DNA of 64,000 bases, from assembly GCA_910586665.1 (NCBI GenBank), contig CAJUIX010000017.1, positions 1 through 64,000 of the forward strand, read 5' to 3'. The DNA is from an uncultured Duncaniella sp. GTDB lineage: Bacteria > Bacteroidota > Bacteroidia > Bacteroidales > Muribaculaceae. Positions 36,252-43,688 of the stretch are shown in pieces. A model generated the notes under the pieces. The model did not search any database. It had not been told where the DNA came from and was given only the letters and a program-made list of their open reading frames with translations. A program made the translations under genes and the position numbers. The stretch's first letter is position 1. Each line of letters opens with the position of its first letter.

Positions 36252-37277
36252 ATGTCTAATTCGGACGATACATTGCTGAGTGATTTCCTTCAGGTGCTCG
36301 GTGTGCCACACACTGTCGGATATTCCGACGGACGTTTTCTCGCGATGCCTTTCAAGTCGCTTTTCGGCTTGTCGAAGCTGCTCACGGAGTATGGCGTCGA
36401 TAATGAGACTCTGCGTCTTGCCGACAAGGATGAGATTTCAGCCCTGCAGCCTCCATTTCTCGCCCATACGGGGCGTGGTTTCGTGATTGTTACCGACATG
36501 GATGCCGACAGGGTGGGCTATCTCACTCAGGGTGTAGCCGAGACTATGCCGCTCCCGGACTTCAAGGAGGCCTGGAGCGGTGTTGTTATGCTTGCCTACC
36601 CTGCAACCGACTCTGTCGAGCCTGGTTATCGCGGCCATGCCACGATAGAATTGGCCAATCGGGCCAAGAAGTGGGTGCTGGCGGCCTCACTCGCTGCGTT
36701 GTTTCTCTACCTTTTTATAACTAACGGACTTTATAGCCACGCGTCGGTCTACGGCATTGTCCTCATCGACCTCTTCGGGCTATGGCTTACCTACATGCTC
36801 GTCCAGAAGTCGGTAAAGATCCAGAACGCGGCTGCTGACCGCGTCTGCGGTGTCCTTCAGGCCGGGGGCTGCGACAGCGTGCTGGAGATGAAAGCCTCGA
36901 AGTTTTTCGGCATCTTCGGATGGAGCGAGGTGGGTTTTGCCTACTTCTCCGTGAGTCTGTTGGCGTTGTTGATGTTCCCGCAGTGGATCCGCTATCTTGC
37001 GGCATGTAATGTCTGCTGCCTCCCATTCACATTCTGGAGTATATGGTATCAGAAGTTCCGTGCCGGCGTCTGGTGCACGCTCTGCGTATGCGTCCAGGCC
37101 TCGCTGTGGCTACTATTTTTCTGTTACCTCGGCGGCGGGTGGTTGAAAGACGTCTTTCCTCTGCGCATCGAATTTTTCGTGCTCGGACTGACATACGTTG
37201 CCGTCCTACTCGGCCTCAACCGTCTTCTGCCCCTGATTGATAAATCGGATAGCCCGATGAATGATAACCCGCAATAA
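36252..37277 (+). CDS. Degenerate C39-like domain fused to VKOR-type disulfide oxidoreductase
   Basis: The 341-aa protein has an N-terminal soluble domain (1-130) that looks like a peptidase C39 fold without the catalytic Cys and His. Six hydrophobic segments follow (about 141-157, 165-184, 225-242, 246-266, 281-293, 306-324). VKOR features are the loop pair Cys199/Cys207 (CGVLQAGGC, then SKFFGIFGWSEVGF) and the quinone-side CxxC at Cys275-Cys278 (WCTLC). Positive charges cluster at RAKK (137-140), around QKSVK and SK (185-217), and at YQKFR (266-270), which places the cysteine loops on the cytoplasmic side. It probably oxidises the adjacent thioredoxin using quinone. Confidence 0.85.
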   Translation: MSNSDDTLLSDFLQVLGVPHTVGYSDGRFLAMPFKSLFGLSKLLTEYGVDNETLRLADKDEISALQPPFLAHTGRGFVIVTDMDADRVGYLTQGVAETMPLPDFKEAWSGVVMLAYPATDSVEPGYRGHATIELANRAKKWVLAASLAALFLYLFITNGLYSHASVYGIVLIDLFGLWLTYMLVQKSVKIQNAAADRVCGVLQAGGCDSVLEMKASKFFGIFGWSEVGFAYFSVSLLALLMFPQWIRYLAACNVCCLPFTFWSIWYQKFRAGVWCTLCVCVQASLWLLFFCYLGGGWLKDVFPLRIEFFVLGLTYVAVLLGLNRLLPLIDKSDSPMNDNPQ

Positions 37278-37288
37278 ACAATAGCATC

Positions 37289-37435
37289 ATGCCTTCCAAT
37301 CCCCTCCATATCGACCGCCCCGTCCTCAAAAGCGCCGTCTGGCTGACTCCGCGCGAGATGAACGACCTCCGCTTCTCCACCAAGCACACCATCCTCACCC
37401 CCGAGCTGCTCAAGAAAGCGCAGCTTGAAAAATAG
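37289..37435 (+). CDS. 48-aa ORF downstream of VKOR, unknown
   Basis: ATG 37289 to TAG 37433-37435 encodes 48 residues beginning MPSNPLHIDRPVLKSAVWLT and ending ELLKKAQLEK, without cysteine. Third codon positions are overwhelmingly G or C, like the surrounding genes and unlike intergenic DNA, and it starts 11 bp after the VKOR stop. I do not recognise it. It could be a small cytoplasmic partner or substrate of the redox pair, or a leftover of a longer gene. Confidence 0.6.
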   Translation: MPSNPLHIDRPVLKSAVWLTPREMNDLRFSTKHTILTPELLKKAQLEK

Positions 37436-37480
37436 ATAGGTATGTGTTGCCGGCGCATATCTCGGCGCAAGATATTGGTT

Positions 37481-37572
37481 GTAGGGACGTTGCGTACAAC
37501 GTCCGACCCCGGATGAAATACAATATATATTCATAGCCGGTTCCCAACGGACGTTGCACGCAACGTCCCTAC
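37481..37572. repeat. Paired REP-like palindromes (BIME-like)
   Basis: The left unit (37481-37504) begins GTAGGGACGTTGC and the right unit (37549-37572) ends GCAACGTCCCTAC. They are inverted copies about 44 bp apart, each a hairpin with 10-bp arms. Same family as 9425-9521 and 49731-49814. Confidence 0.8.
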
Positions 37573-37624
37573 AAACCAATTAGGTTAGCAATATGTTGAA
37601 ATGCAGGGCTTTGCCTGATATTGG

Positions 37625-38521
37625 TTAGTGCATTGATTCATGGTGCTCTTTCCCTTCAAATATCATATCCCCGGTGGTTATATAAATGACTTCAAGAGCT
37701 TTATCCATCGGTTGGAACTCTTTTAGTGTTTCGGAATATGCGCCTTCCATACCTGCCGAATGGGTCAGAATTATGCGATTACCCTTTATGATTCCGAGAT
37801 AGGAACTAACTGCGGCTGTCCCCATACTTCCGTTTGGATTCGGTGGAAGCATATAAGTCTCAACCATTCTAACAATTCCATCCTTGAGAAGCTCGAACTC
37901 CAAACTGCTTTTCCCATTCTCGTCGGCCACAACATACTCCTTACCAAGCACGAAAGAATCAATAGGTTCGGCAGAGCTTTGCCAGCCGGCAAGAAGCCCT
38001 TTCTTTCCGTTGGGGAGAAGCACTATTGATTTGAAGGGGGTGTTTACCCCGGTCCATTTGAATGTTTCACCTATTTTGGCCTTACCGATTACTGTTTTTT
38101 CATCGTCGTAATCCAATATGTCTTGATCCTCGGTTGAAATTATGGTGTTGATGTGTTCTTTCTCGCTGAATGTCTGATTGACGCACGGAATTTTTTCTCC
38201 CTGCCAATAGACGCGTATGTTGATTGTTTTCTTCAGAGGATCGTATTTGATTTTTACGATGCTTTCATAGTTGGCACCAAATGTCACGCTGTTTTCACTG
38301 CGGCTTATGATTTTGTCGAATTGTAATGATATGCCGTCCATTTCGTTTTCGCCATATCCGCCAAGATAGGAAGGATTGTCGAGGTTAATGCTAAGGCTAT
38401 TGAAATCATACCCGTTGGAATCTTTTTTGGTCCAGTCGCCGTTAAGCGGGTCATCGGCAAATGCCGTCAGCGGCAGCATTAGTAGTGCCGTAACCAGTGA
38501 TAAGAGGATTTTGGTTTTCAT
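37625..38521 (-). CDS. Secreted protein, unknown
   Basis: The 298-aa product has a signal peptide (MKTKILLSLVTALLMLPLTAFA) and a mature part rich in beta-strand-forming residues; it starts DDPLNGDWTKKDSNGYDFN, with the GxW pattern seen in lipocalin-like or calycin-type secreted proteins. Two glycine-rich turns and a C-terminal His/Glu-rich end (EGKEHHES) are visible. I recognise no family. The gene is more AT-rich than the core genes. It lies just downstream of the YccF-TonB fusion gene on the same strand (33 bp gap), so they may be co-transcribed. Confidence 0.75.
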   Translation of the reverse strand: MKTKILLSLVTALLMLPLTAFADDPLNGDWTKKDSNGYDFNSLSINLDNPSYLGGYGENEMDGISLQFDKIISRSENSVTFGANYESIVKIKYDPLKKTINIRVYWQGEKIPCVNQTFSEKEHINTIISTEDQDILDYDDEKTVIGKAKIGETFKWTGVNTPFKSIVLLPNGKKGLLAGWQSSAEPIDSFVLGKEYVVADENGKSSLEFELLKDGIVRMVETYMLPPNPNGSMGTAAVSSYLGIIKGNRIILTHSAGMEGAYSETLKEFQPMDKALEVIYITTGDMIFEGKEHHESMH

Positions 38522-38554
38522 AATGATAAAAATTATTTGGTTGAAATTCTGTTG

Positions 38555-40192
38555 TTATTGAAGGCGGAAGGTGATGGGGATAGTGTAATAGACTTTCACC
38601 GGGGTTCCGTTGATTTTGCCGGGGATGAACCTCGGCAGGGTTTTAACCACACGGACTGCCTCCTTGTCGAGGTCGGGGTCACGACTTCTCATGACGCGTA
38701 CATCACCTATGGAGCCTGTCTGGTCAATCACTACGGACAGGACCACCCGCCCTTGGATATTATTTTCCTGAGCCATTGCCGGGTATCTGACGTGGTCGGA
38801 CAGCCATTTCATCATAGCCGCATCCCCTCCCGGAAACTGCGGCTTCTCCTCAACATTGTTATAGACCTGGTCAGGGTCGATTTTGTTTGCCTGATATTCG
38901 GCTGTCTCCTCGATTGTTTCTTCTTTGGCCTCATCTTTAGCGACTTGTAGTTCCGTGGCCTTTACGGTTTCGAGGACAGCTTCTATATCCTTTTTTGTAA
39001 CTTTGCTTTCTTTGGCTCGCTTGTTGGCTTCGGCTCTTACCTCTTTACCCTTTGTGCGCCCGGCGTCATCGTTATAACTGTAATCTTCCTCCATATTCTG
39101 GGTCGTCTCCCGCTTGCCGGTGTCATAGCCGTAGGCATCTTCGCCCCGTCGGTCGGCATCGCCTCCTTGAATATTGTCGACAAATAGGATTGATTCTTTT
39201 TCATCATTCGAAGAAGTAAAATAATCTCCTACATAGTGCCAGACGATGAATCCGAGTGCCGTTACTGTCAGGGCCGCGGCGCCGATGATAAGGTATTTCT
39301 TGAATTGGTCAGATGTGGAGGCGGTGCTGTCAAAGAGAAACTCATCAAGGTATTCTCCCTCATGCGCAGGGTCTTTCATCAATATGGGCGCGGGTTCGGC
39401 CGGTTGGGTGCTTTCGTCTGTTATCACCACCTCTGTTGATGTCTGGGTTGCTTGCTCGGTCAGAGTTTCTTCCGTTTTTTCCAGCGTCTCTACTGTCTGA
39501 GGAACTTCTACCGCTGCCGCAGGCATTATTGACGCTGCGATGATTACCTGTGTGCCGCATTTCGGGCAGAACTTTGATTCCTCCGAGAGAGGGTTGCCAC
39601 AGTTGTGGCAGAAAGATGCCGCCTGTGCCGCTGCCGGGGTACTCGGCGCGATAGTAGGGGCCGCGGCAGCGGGCATAACTGACGGTTGCTGTGCATACGA
39701 AGGGTATTGCTCCGGCTGCTGTCTTTTGGGAGCATAACGCTGTATGGCTCTTTCTCTTTTTATTTCCTGGATTTGATCGGCAACGGCCTGGGGTACACGG
39801 ACTTTGTTGACGGGATTGAAATAGGTGCCGATTGATTTCATCGTGACAAGCCCCTGAGGGATGCCTATAATGGTAATGAACTGCAATAAGCCAAAGAAGG
39901 ACATTATTACAGCTTCTACCAATCCTATGGGGAAATAGAGTATTCTGATTATCAAGGCGAATATCTTCCACCACAGAGGCCGTTTCTTTTCTGTCAGGAG
40001 TTCGAGATCGCCCTTGCTTACCATTGCATAGCCATGTGGCCAAAACAGAAAGATACTGAACTGGAATAAGCCTAATCCTATGGGCAATCCGATTATTGAG
40101 ATACAGAATAATACCCCGGTAATGGCAGTGAGGATAGCTAAAACAAACCCGAAGAACGGGAAATTCCATAATACATTTAAGAAAGTATTCAT
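38555..40192 (-). CDS. YccF-zinc ribbon-TonB fusion protein
   Basis: The 545-aa protein combines modules rarely seen together. Residues 1-125 form a YccF-like membrane domain with paired helices (GVLFCISIIGLPIGLGLFQF and FITIIGIPQGLVTMKSIG). A linker rich in Pro, Ala and Gln contains a zinc ribbon (CHNC 195-198, CPKC 209-212). Residues 300-320 are a further membrane helix, then a charged stretch (330-440), and residues 450-545 are a TonB C-terminal domain (PQFPGGDAAMMKWLSDHVRYP, IQGRVVLSVVIDQTGSIGDV, FIPGKINGTPVKVYYTIPI). The ribbon should be cytoplasmic and the TonB domain periplasmic. It could couple a cytoplasmic signal to an outer-membrane receptor. The structured RNA at 40215-40518 is its leader. 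Confidence 0.85.
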   Translation of the reverse strand: MNTFLNVLWNFPFFGFVLAILTAITGVLFCISIIGLPIGLGLFQFSIFLFWPHGYAMVSKGDLELLTEKKRPLWWKIFALIIRILYFPIGLVEAVIMSFFGLLQFITIIGIPQGLVTMKSIGTYFNPVNKVRVPQAVADQIQEIKRERAIQRYAPKRQQPEQYPSYAQQPSVMPAAAAPTIAPSTPAAAQAASFCHNCGNPLSEESKFCPKCGTQVIIAASIMPAAAVEVPQTVETLEKTEETLTEQATQTSTEVVITDESTQPAEPAPILMKDPAHEGEYLDEFLFDSTASTSDQFKKYLIIGAAALTVTALGFIVWHYVGDYFTSSNDEKESILFVDNIQGGDADRRGEDAYGYDTGKRETTQNMEEDYSYNDDAGRTKGKEVRAEANKRAKESKVTKKDIEAVLETVKATELQVAKDEAKEETIEETAEYQANKIDPDQVYNNVEEKPQFPGGDAAMMKWLSDHVRYPAMAQENNIQGRVVLSVVIDQTGSIGDVRVMRSRDPDLDKEAVRVVKTLPRFIPGKINGTPVKVYYTIPITFRLQ

Positions 40193-40214
40193 GTGTAAAA
40201 TGACGCTCCTGAAA

Positions 40215-40518
40215 AATGTCCCCCTATTGCAGGAATGTGTTATTAAGGTTAAAGAATAGAAAAGCGCAGGGACATTGTGCTGTTTATCATGTTAGAGGCA
40301 TCGCAAAACGGCCACATCGAAATAAACAGTCACCCCATGCAATGTCAATTACAACCACTCCCCCTCTTGTCGCGGGTGGTTATAAGACAAATATAGGCGT
40401 TTTTGACTGCTTAATCCTTCAGCTTAAAAAGTTTTGGCGAATTTCTAATAAAGGATAAGGCAAAACGCTTTTTTCTCAATTGATTATGTAATAAATATAG
40501 GTGGGCTCTCCCACTCAT
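40215..40518 (-). ncRNA. Structured RNA leader, copy B
   Basis: This is a homologue of 10118-10403. After a -7 box TATCTTTG (complement of 40524-40531) the minus strand has: hairpin 1, GTGGG-AGAG-CCCAC (40501-40514), with the same AGAG loop as copy A but different stem bases; a hairpin at 40457-40470; a long-range helix of GTTTTGGCGA (40431-40440) with TCGCAAAAC (40301-40309); GACTG (40405-40409) with CAGTC (40327-40331); TTGTC (40367-40371) with GACAA (40386-40390), whose loop GGGTGGTT pairs with AACCAC upstream at 40353 (pseudoknot); and a 3' helix of GGGACATT (40269-40276) with AATGTCCC (40215-40222), given as plus-strand bases. It ends 22 nt before ATG 40192, against 20 nt in copy A. Confidence 0.75.
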
Positions 40519-40630
40519 AGTGACAAAGATACACAAAGTTTTCAAAAGAACCTTAAAATCAGTGAAAATTTTTTCGTCTGTCATAAAAAACTAAAGGTAA
40601 TATTCATAATGTGAGAGCTAATATCATATC

Positions 40631-40725
40631 GGGGTATAACATGGCCCATTCTATAGCACTTATTATACCTGATAGGGTATAATAATAGCGAATGATAAAT
40701 AAATTATACCCGTTGTGGTATAATT
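40631..40725. promoter_or_regulatory. Tandem operator-like palindromes (TTATACC-N6-GGTATAA)
   Basis: Two clean palindromes, ATTATACC-N6-GGTATAAT (40662-40683) and AATTATACC-N6-GGTATAATT (40702-40725), have centres 41 bp apart. A further right half-site GGTATAAC (40633-40640) suggests a degenerate third copy at similar spacing. No gene lies among them. Spacing by about four helical turns and the TATACC/GGTATA arms recall operators of Xre/HipB-type antitoxins, which is inference only. They lie upstream of the copy B RNA promoter and downstream of the glycogen operon terminator. Confidence 0.6.
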
Positions 40726-40763
40726 GGTTGTATGCCCGTCCTTAGAAAAAGTACTAATGAAAG

Positions 40764-40800
40764 AAACAGCGCCCGGAGGTTTGTTGGCCGGGCGCTGTTT
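40764..40800 (-). terminator. Terminator of the glycogen operon
   Basis: AAACAGCGCCCGG (40764-40776) and CCGGGCGCTGTTT (40788-40800) form a 13-bp stem. It lies 88 bp downstream of the GH57 stop codon in the minus direction and is followed by TCTTTCATT. Confidence 0.85.
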
Positions 40801-40888
40801 TCACAAAAAATAATTTAGGATTATGATAGATGGCTTGTATCAGGTAGCTGTTTGGTCATCTGTCGTCGGGGAGAGAGATAGGCCGGAT

Positions 40889-42346
40889 TTATTCAGCGGG
40901 GATGTCCTCGGCTTTAGCCTTGCGGCCGCGTTTGGGTTTGGCCTCGCCTTCAGCCTTGGGGGCCTTGGCCTTGCATGCACGCTTCGCGGGTGCTTTCTCG
41001 GCTTCCTGCCCTGCGGTCTTCTCGCGGAGGAGGTGTTCCTCGTTGAAGTGCTCGATGTTCTTGCGCATCGACTCGGCCTCCTTGTTGAGCACCTCGATTT
41101 CGCGTTCCTGGTTGCGTATAGTGGTCAGGAGTGATGAGAGTTCCTCATTGTCAATCGACATCGGGTACTGCTCCTCGACGCGGACAATGAAGTCGGCCAG
41201 GACATTCATGTAGTTTGTGAAGGCCTCGAAGGGGGTGTCGTAGGGTGAGAACTGCGAGTGGACAGAGCCGTCGTGCATATTCTTGGTCGACATATAGAAG
41301 AAGTGGTCGGAACCCTGGAGGTAATACCAATCCTGCTTGAGTCGGCGGTCTTCACAGAGGCGGACGCGCTCGCTGACGGAGTAGAGCTTGTTGAAAGCCT
41401 CGTTCTGGAGCTTGTTGCCGAGCCATGCGGAGGTGTCGCGGGCTTCGTCTGCCCATGAAATCGGGTGGAGCACCGACAGTTCAGCCACAGGTTTGAGCTT
41501 GGTCACAGCAGTGGTCGGTGTCCAGAACTCTACGCCGCGCTCTTCGGCGAAGCGGGGAAGCGCTTCGAGGAACTGGAAGATGCCTGTCTCGCGGGGCTGG
41601 AAGTCACCGAAGACTTCGAGGTTCATGAAGAGGTTGATAATCTGCTCTTCGGCGGGAGTGGAGGCAATCCAGTCGATGTATTTGTCGGCTGTGAGGGGAT
41701 ATTCGTCCCATGCGGTGTTGCTGAAGCGATCCGAGATGTCGTCGGAGAACTTGTCGTTCTTTAACAGGATTTTCAGCTTGGGAGATGAGGCGGCGTTGTA
41801 GACATAGTTGGGTGACTTCCATCCGAGGATGTGCTTGGCGCCCTCGGTAATCACGCCCTTGTAGCCCATAGCGTGAATCTGCGGGGCGAGTTCGTCGCTG
41901 TAGATAAGCTCTGTATTGCGGAGCACCTTGGGAGTCTGTCCGAAGAGCTCTTTGATTTTCTCATCGTGGGCCTTGACCTGGGCTGCGAATTCCTCCGGGT
42001 CGGCAAGCGACGAAAGGGAGTGGGCGTAAGTTTCTGCGAGGAACTCCACGCAGCCTGTCTCGGCGAGTTTCTTGAGGAGGTCGATGAATTCGGGGACATA
42101 AAGCTCGAACTGTTCGAGTGCGGTGCCTGAAATCGAGAGGGCACACTTGAACTTGCCGCCTGTGGCCTCAATCATACGCAGCAGCGACTCGGCAGCGGGG
42201 ATGTAGCTGCGCTGGGCGATGCGGGTGATGATGTCGTCGTTGGCGAAGTCGTCATAATAATAGTGGTCGTTGCCTATGTCGAAAAAGCGGTATCTTTTCA
42301 GACGGAATGGTTGGTGGATCTGAAAATAAAAACAAATTGCTTTCAT
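40889..42346 (-). CDS. GH57 alpha-amylase with basic C-terminal tail
   Basis: This 485-aa retaining glycoside hydrolase of family 57 acts on glycogen or maltodextrin in the cytoplasm; there is no signal peptide. The N-terminal signature ICFYFQIHQPFRLKRY (His of the first conserved region) and the later VEFLAETYAHSLSSL and MGYKGVITEG fit the family. From about residue 443 the protein ends in an Ala/Lys/Pro-rich low-complexity tail (KAPAKRACKAKAPKAE, KPKRGRKAKA) containing an AT-hook-like RGRK core, outside the catalytic domain. It is the third gene of the debranching enzyme-GT4-GH57 operon, 70 bp after the glycosyltransferase. Confidence 0.92.
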   Translation of the reverse strand: MKAICFYFQIHQPFRLKRYRFFDIGNDHYYYDDFANDDIITRIAQRSYIPAAESLLRMIEATGGKFKCALSISGTALEQFELYVPEFIDLLKKLAETGCVEFLAETYAHSLSSLADPEEFAAQVKAHDEKIKELFGQTPKVLRNTELIYSDELAPQIHAMGYKGVITEGAKHILGWKSPNYVYNAASSPKLKILLKNDKFSDDISDRFSNTAWDEYPLTADKYIDWIASTPAEEQIINLFMNLEVFGDFQPRETGIFQFLEALPRFAEERGVEFWTPTTAVTKLKPVAELSVLHPISWADEARDTSAWLGNKLQNEAFNKLYSVSERVRLCEDRRLKQDWYYLQGSDHFFYMSTKNMHDGSVHSQFSPYDTPFEAFTNYMNVLADFIVRVEEQYPMSIDNEELSSLLTTIRNQEREIEVLNKEAESMRKNIEHFNEEHLLREKTAGQEAEKAPAKRACKAKAPKAEGEAKPKRGRKAKAEDIPAE

Positions 42347-42416
42347 GATTCTTGGTGTATAGTGCTTGTTGGGGCGTCAATTTCGTGTCAGTTGAATCGT
42401 GGTCAACGCCGCTATT

Positions 42417-43676
42417 TTATTTGTTTAAAACTTTGTTGTAAATATCAATCACCTTGCGTCCGGCCTTGTCCCATGTGATCTGGTTGACCTCGGCGAGACC
42501 GTCCTCGCGCAGCTGGTTGTACATGGCGGGGTAGGTGACAATCGAGTTGATGGCGTCGGCCATAGCGTCGATGTCCCAGTAGTCGGTCTTGATGACGTTG
42601 GTGAGGATTTCGGCACATCCGCTCTGCTTCGAGATAATCGAGGGGACTCCCATCTGCATGGCCTCGAGCGGCGAGATGCCGAATGGCTCGGAGACGGAGG
42701 GCATGATGTAGACGTCGGAGGCCTTGAGCATCTCGTAGACCTGGTTGCCCTTTTGGAATCCGGGGAAGTGGAAGCGGTCGGCAATGCCGCGCTCGGCAGC
42801 GAGGAGAATCATCTTGTCCATCATGTCGCCGCTGCCGGCCATGACGAAGCGGACGTTGGGATTGTTCTTCAACACCTTGGCGGCAGCCTCGACGAAGTAT
42901 TCCGGGCCTTTCTGCATGGTGATGCGGCCGAGGAAGGTCACCACCTTGTCCTTGCTCTTGTGTTCGGGAACGTTGAGCTGCTCCTGGGTGAGGGGTGTCA
43001 CGGCGTTGTGGACCGTGGTTACTTTGGCGGGGTCGATGCCGTAGTTGTTGATGACGGTATCGCGCGTGAGGTTTGACACGGTGATTATATGGTCGGCGTG
43101 ATACATGCCGTCCTTCTCGATGCCGAACACGGTCGGGTTGGGTTTGCCGCGCGAGCGGTCAAACTCGGTGGCGTGGACGTGGATTACGAGCGGCTTCCCC
43201 GACACCTGCTTGGCATGGATGCCTGCGGGGTATGTGAGCCAGTCGTGAGAGTGGATGATGTCGAAGTCGACGGTGCGGGCCACGACGCCGGCACAGATTG
43301 AGTAGTTGTTGATTTCCTCGACGAGGTTGTTGGGGTAGCGGCCTGAGAACTCGATGCAGCCCAGGTCGTTGGTGCGCATGTAGTTGAAGTCGGCATAGAT
43401 ATGGTCGCGCAGGCGGAAATAGAAATCGGGGTCCATGACCTTGCCGATGCGCTGCTCGACATATTCACGGCTGACGTCGCGCCATGCAATGGGCACTTGC
43501 GACATGCCTATGATGTTGGCGAAGTGCTTCTCCTCGTCGCCGAAAGGCTTGGGTATGACAAATGTGATGTCCATATCGCCACACTCCCACATACCCTTAG
43601 TGAGACCGTAGCTGGCGGTGCCGAGACCGCCGAGGATGTGAGGGGGGAATTCCCACCCGAACATTAAAGCTTTCAT
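42417..43676 (-). CDS. GT4-type glycogen synthase-like glycosyltransferase
   Basis: The 419-aa protein is a GT-B glycosyltransferase. The N-terminal FGWEFPPHILGGLGTASYGL is the substrate-loop signature of glycogen/starch synthase relatives. The nucleotide-sugar region contains VTFLGRITMQKGPEYFVEAA, VMAGSG, and SDVYIMPSVSEPFGISPLEAMQMGVPSI with the E-x7-E motif. Given the operon it probably elongates alpha-1,4-glucan from a nucleotide glucose. It is preceded by the debranching enzyme (12 bp gap) and followed by GH57. Confidence 0.93.
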   Translation of the reverse strand: MKALMFGWEFPPHILGGLGTASYGLTKGMWECGDMDITFVIPKPFGDEEKHFANIIGMSQVPIAWRDVSREYVEQRIGKVMDPDFYFRLRDHIYADFNYMRTNDLGCIEFSGRYPNNLVEEINNYSICAGVVARTVDFDIIHSHDWLTYPAGIHAKQVSGKPLVIHVHATEFDRSRGKPNPTVFGIEKDGMYHADHIITVSNLTRDTVINNYGIDPAKVTTVHNAVTPLTQEQLNVPEHKSKDKVVTFLGRITMQKGPEYFVEAAAKVLKNNPNVRFVMAGSGDMMDKMILLAAERGIADRFHFPGFQKGNQVYEMLKASDVYIMPSVSEPFGISPLEAMQMGVPSIISKQSGCAEILTNVIKTDYWDIDAMADAINSIVTYPAMYNQLREDGLAEVNQITWDKAGRKVIDIYNKVLNK

Positions 43677-43688
43677 GGGGTGTGATGA

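Noticed and set aside
40215..40518. 6S RNA, tmRNA or RNase P RNA as identity of the structured leaders
   Set aside because: Two copies exist, the helix order does not match a single long 6S hairpin, and the tmRNA and RNase P core sequences are absent.
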